This document shows, piece by piece, positions 61,534-64,000 of a stretch of 64,000 nucleotides of DNA (its first letter is position 1; each line of letters opens with the position of its first letter). Position numbers and translations under genes: made by a program. The notes below the pieces were generated by a model. That model saw only the letters and a program-made list of their open reading frames with translations. It was not told where the DNA came from and did no database searches. This DNA is from an uncultured Angelakisella sp. (GTDB lineage: Bacteria > Bacillota > Clostridia > Oscillospirales > Ruminococcaceae): NCBI GenBank assembly GCA_910585525.1, contig CAJUFR010000003.1, positions 32,443 to 96,442 on the forward strand, read 5' to 3'.

Positions 61534-62129
61534 ACATCATCACCCTGGGCCGCTGGCCCCAAAACAGCAGCCAGCCGGAGCCTGTCCAGTGGCTGGTGCT
61601 GCGGGAGGAGGAGAACGCCCTCCTTTGCCTCAGCCGGGTCATTTTGGACTGCCAACCCTACCACCGGGAGGGAGGCGGCGTCTGCTGGAAAGACTGCTCC
61701 CTCCGCCGATGGCTGGACCAGGAGTTTCTCCCCGCCGCCTTCACCCCCGAGGAGCAGCGGCGGCTCCTCCCCGCCCGCTTGAAAAGCCCCGGCGGGGAGA
61801 CCACCGACCGGGTCTTTCTGCTGGCCCCGCCGGAGGACTGGCCGGGCTGGGACCTCATGAAGGACAGCGACAGCTATTTCAGCTTCCCCCCGGAGGACTG
61901 CGCCATCACCACCCCCTACACCCGGGAAAAGGGCATCTGGTTCGTGGAGGAGGAGGGGCCGGACCAGTTCCGGGGCTGCTGGTGTATCCGGTACCCCCGG
62001 TACCTCCAGGATGACGATCCCCGGCCCGACTACACCAGCAGCGTCAATTTTGACGGCTACATCGAGGCGGTGGCCCAGGAAACCGAAGACCTCGACGGCA
62101 TCCGCCCCGCCATCATTTTATCGAAGTAA
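61530..62129 (+). CDS. DUF6273-like protein
   Basis: A 199-residue protein: ITLGRWPQNSSQPEPVQWLV, LCLSRVILDCQPYH, WLDQEFLPAAFTPEEQRRLL and GIRPAIILSK follow the pattern of DUF6273 domains (W-x-V-L, W-L-N-x-x-F, R-P-x-x-x-L). These are usually extracytoplasmic or cell-surface linked, but no signal peptide is seen here. Translationally coupled to the DUF3781-like gene; mtaB starts 11 nt later. Confidence 0.72.
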   Translation: MNIITLGRWPQNSSQPEPVQWLVLREEENALLCLSRVILDCQPYHREGGGVCWKDCSLRRWLDQEFLPAAFTPEEQRRLLPARLKSPGGETTDRVFLLAPPEDWPGWDLMKDSDSYFSFPPEDCAITTPYTREKGIWFVEEEGPDQFRGCWCIRYPRYLQDDDPRPDYTSSVNFDGYIEAVAQETEDLDGIRPAIILSK

Positions 62130-62140
62130 GGAGCGCCGGA

Positions 62141-63445
62141 ATGAAGATCGCCTTTTATACCTTCGGCTGTAAGGTGAACCAGTACGAGACCCAGGCCCTG
62201 CGCCAGCAGTTCGCCGCCCAGGGATGGGAGGTGCTGGAGTTCGACCACCAGGGGGGCTGGGACGCCGTGGTGGTGAACTCCTGCACCGTCACCGCCGAAG
62301 GGGACCGCAAGACCCGGCAGCTGCTGCGGCGGCTGCGGCGGGAACACCCCGGGGCGGCCATCTGCCTCACCGGCTGCTTCCCCCAGGCTTTCCCCGGACC
62401 CGCCTCGGCCATCCAGGAGGCGGACGTGGTCACCGGCAGCAAGGACCGCCGGGGGCTGTCCGACGCCCTGGACCGGTTCCTCTCCACCGGGGAGCGGGTG
62501 GTGGATATCCGCCCCCACCAGCCGGGGGAGGGCTTCGAGGCCATCGCCCCGGTGCGGGAGTTCGGCCGGCGCACCCGGGCCTTTGTAAAGATCGAGGACG
62601 GGTGCGAAAACTTCTGCGCCTACTGCATCATCCCCACCGCCCGGGGCCCGGTGCGCTCCAAGCCCATGGCGGCGCTGCAAAGCGAGTTGGAGGCCCTGGC
62701 CCGGTCCGGCTACCAGGAGGTGGTGCTGGCGGGCATCAACCTCTCCGCCTATGGCCGGGAGTGGGGCGGGCGGCTCATCGACGCCATCGAGGCGGCGGCG
62801 GCGACGCCGGGCCTGCGGCGGGTGCGGCTGGGCAGCCTGGAGCCGGACGTCATCGGGCCGGAAGATTTCTCCCGGATGGCGGCGGCGGGGAAGGTGTGTC
62901 CCCAGTTCCACCTCTCCCTCCAGGCGGGGTGTGACGCCACCCTGAAGAGGATGGGGAGGCGGTATGACACCGCCCACTACCTTTCCTCGGTAGAGGAGAT
63001 CCGGCGCAGGTTCCCCCAGGCGGCCATCACCACCGACCTGATGGTGGGCTTCCCGGGGGAGACGGAGGGGGATTTCCTGGAGAGCGTTGCTTTTGCCCGG
63101 AAGGTAGGATTTGCCAAGATCCATGTTTTCCCTTACAGTCCCCGGCCAGGGACGGTGGCGGCGGGGATGGCGGGGCAGCTCCCGCCGGAGGAGAAGCGCC
63201 GCCGGGCGGCGGAACTCATCGCCGCCGGGGAGGTGCTGCGGCGGGAGTTTCTGGAGGGCATGGCGGGGACTACCCAGGAGGTGCTGTTTGAGGAAGGGGG
63301 CCCTGGGGGGCAGGAGGGGTACACGGCGAATTACACGCCGGTGGTGGTACCGGAGATACAGGACCTGCGGGGCAGGATGGAGCGGGTGGTGATCGACGGG
63401 CTGGCGCCCGGGGAGGGGCAGCTGCTGGGGCATCTGGCGGAGTGA
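62141..63445 (+). CDS. mtaB: tRNA t6A37 methylthiotransferase MtaB
   Basis: A 434-residue radical-SAM enzyme that converts t6A37 to ms2t6A37 in tRNAs reading ANN codons. N-terminal UPF0004 domain: FYTFGCKVNQYETQAL with Cys, VVVNSCTVTAEGDRKTRQ and LTGCFPQAF give the second cluster. The radical-SAM motif is CENFCAYC (Cys155, 159, 162). The C-terminal part is shorter than usual but ends with a TRAM-like stretch (YTPVVVPEIQDLRGRMERVV). Confidence 0.93.
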   Translation: MKIAFYTFGCKVNQYETQALRQQFAAQGWEVLEFDHQGGWDAVVVNSCTVTAEGDRKTRQLLRRLRREHPGAAICLTGCFPQAFPGPASAIQEADVVTGSKDRRGLSDALDRFLSTGERVVDIRPHQPGEGFEAIAPVREFGRRTRAFVKIEDGCENFCAYCIIPTARGPVRSKPMAALQSELEALARSGYQEVVLAGINLSAYGREWGGRLIDAIEAAAATPGLRRVRLGSLEPDVIGPEDFSRMAAAGKVCPQFHLSLQAGCDATLKRMGRRYDTAHYLSSVEEIRRRFPQAAITTDLMVGFPGETEGDFLESVAFARKVGFAKIHVFPYSPRPGTVAAGMAGQLPPEEKRRRAAELIAAGEVLRREFLEGMAGTTQEVLFEEGGPGGQEGYTANYTPVVVPEIQDLRGRMERVVIDGLAPGEGQLLGHLAE

Positions 63446-63689
63446 TGCGGGGCGCAGCCCCGCCCTGCCACCGGGGGCACCCCGGTCCGGGTCCAGGGCG
63501 GATAGCGCCTGGTCGCTTCCCGCAGGAAGCGAAATCCCCTATGAGATGATTTTAAAAAGGCCGCCGCCGGGAATCAAAACCGCCTTTTGAAAGGCTGGAA
63601 AGGTTTTTCCCGGCAGGCGGTTTTCTCGAAGTGACAAGCACGGTGGCCAGAACGAGTTTTTTCTTTGCGCAGTCGCGGGAGCGTTTTTC

Positions 63690-63845
63690 TTTCCCTTTGC
63701 AGTTTCTGACCTTCAAAACAGCCCGTTCACCGGTACGATGAGCGGGCGTTTTTTGAACGGGCAGGCTTTCGGTTTTTGTCTCGTTCCTCCCCGCCCCTTT
63801 CCTGCAATTTTCAAGTCATCTCTTCGACCGCCTCGCCGGCGGGGC
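63690..63845. repeat. dispersed family 2, copy 3
   Basis: Holds the terminator-like hairpin GCCCGTTCA/TGAGCGGGC followed by GTTTTTTG (63721-63755), matching copy 2. Then GGTTTTTGTCTCGTTCCT, CAATTTTCAAGTCATCTCTT, CGACCGCC and CGCCGGCGGGGC match copy 1 at 28022-28144. Confidence 0.65.
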
Positions 63846-63873
63846 CCTTCTTTCTGTGTCGACAGAAAGAAGG
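63846..63873. repeat. perfect 12-bp hairpin
   Basis: CCTTCTTTCTGT (63846-63857), GTCG, ACAGAAAGAAGG (63862-63873). A compact stem with a 4-nt loop inside the repeat block. No T-run follows. Confidence 0.6.
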
Positions 63874-64000
63874 CAAAGAGCGACCAGGGCTGCGCCCTGG
63901 ACCCGGACGGCCAAAGGCGTCAGTCGCTAAAAAACGGACCTTTTTACGCCGCCCAGTCCGCTTGGGCTGGGGTGCTCCCTGGCGCCATGATAGATGTCTG

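Larger units (their letters stand above)
63484..63908. repeat. non-coding repeat block with 25-bp terminal inverted repeats
   Basis: GGTCCGGGTCCAGGGCG with CCTGGTCGCTT (63484-63518) recurs inverted as AGCGACCAGGGC and GCCCTGGACCCGGAC (63879-63908). Inside are a mirrored pair CCGGGAA/TTCCCGG with AAAACCGCC/GGCGGTTTT (63568-63624), a copy of dispersed family 2, and a perfect hairpin. No open frame in 63446-64000 looks real. The block resembles nested MITE-like insertions. Confidence 0.6.

Noticed and set aside
63484..63908. Insertion sequence bounded by 25-bp inverted repeats
   Set aside because: No transposase-coding frame fits between the arms; treated as a non-coding repeat block.

Overview
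The window reads as chromosome of a high-GC, low-spore-evidence Firmicute, most like an Oscillospiraceae-type gut Clostridium. Reasons are the CIRCE-controlled groESL, a zinc-type L28, ECF transporters, a ClpE-like ATPase, RapZ and strong AAGGAGG ribosome binding sites, together with strongly GC-biased codon use. The genus is inference only.

Layout. 1-10.7 kb: start of a GntR-type regulator, lipoprotein polysaccharide deacetylase, enolase, a three-gene operon with an RloA/RloB (AbiL-like) ATPase-Toprim pair, groESL with CIRCE, a SLOG-like protein, an XRE regulator and a solitary IS1634/IS4-like transposase relative. 10.9-11.2 kb: two tRNA-Ser genes. 11.3-25.3 kb: a LysR-controlled cluster with an SDR dehydrogenase, two MFS-type carriers, a tungsten aldehyde oxidoreductase (AOR), a six-cluster polyferredoxin, MoaD-like and HesA-like proteins, a Tup tungstate ABC transporter, MoeA and a MoeA-PBP fusion. 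This looks like one self-contained unit: substrate uptake, tungstate import, cofactor assembly, enzyme and electron acceptor. Two of its genes are structurally odd: the TupA-like protein appears circularly permuted, and the MoaD and HesA frames are one nucleotide away from a MoaD-GG-HesA fusion.

25.4-40.4 kb is mostly housekeeping: tRNA-Val, ruvCAB, glmM, a methyltransferase, the ECF module (ecfA1, a membrane protein, ecfA2, ecfT), truA, a DUF5711 protein, CvpA and ClpE. 40.4-49.3 kb is a catabolic operon on the minus strand (AtuA-like, DUF4387, TctCBA tricarboxylate transporter, citrate-lyase-type CitDEF) divergent from its likely LysR regulator. 

50.76-57.28 kb is a foreign island of about 6.5 kb with clearly lower GC and different codon use. 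It is bounded by a 15-bp perfect direct repeat, with matching imperfect terminal inverted repeats just inside. It carries an IS30-family transposase, an XRE repressor candidate, three promoters sharing one operator palindrome, a lipoprotein, a small ribbon-helix-helix-like protein and a decayed phage lysis module (holin-like, NlpC/P60 lysin, truncated glucosaminidase). It sits just upstream of the rpmB promoter.

57.3-64 kb holds rpmB, a patatin, rapZ, cardiolipin synthase, two small proteins and mtaB. At least two families of dispersed palindromic intergenic repeats are present: four copies of one (two directly abutting tRNA 3' ends) and three copies of another.
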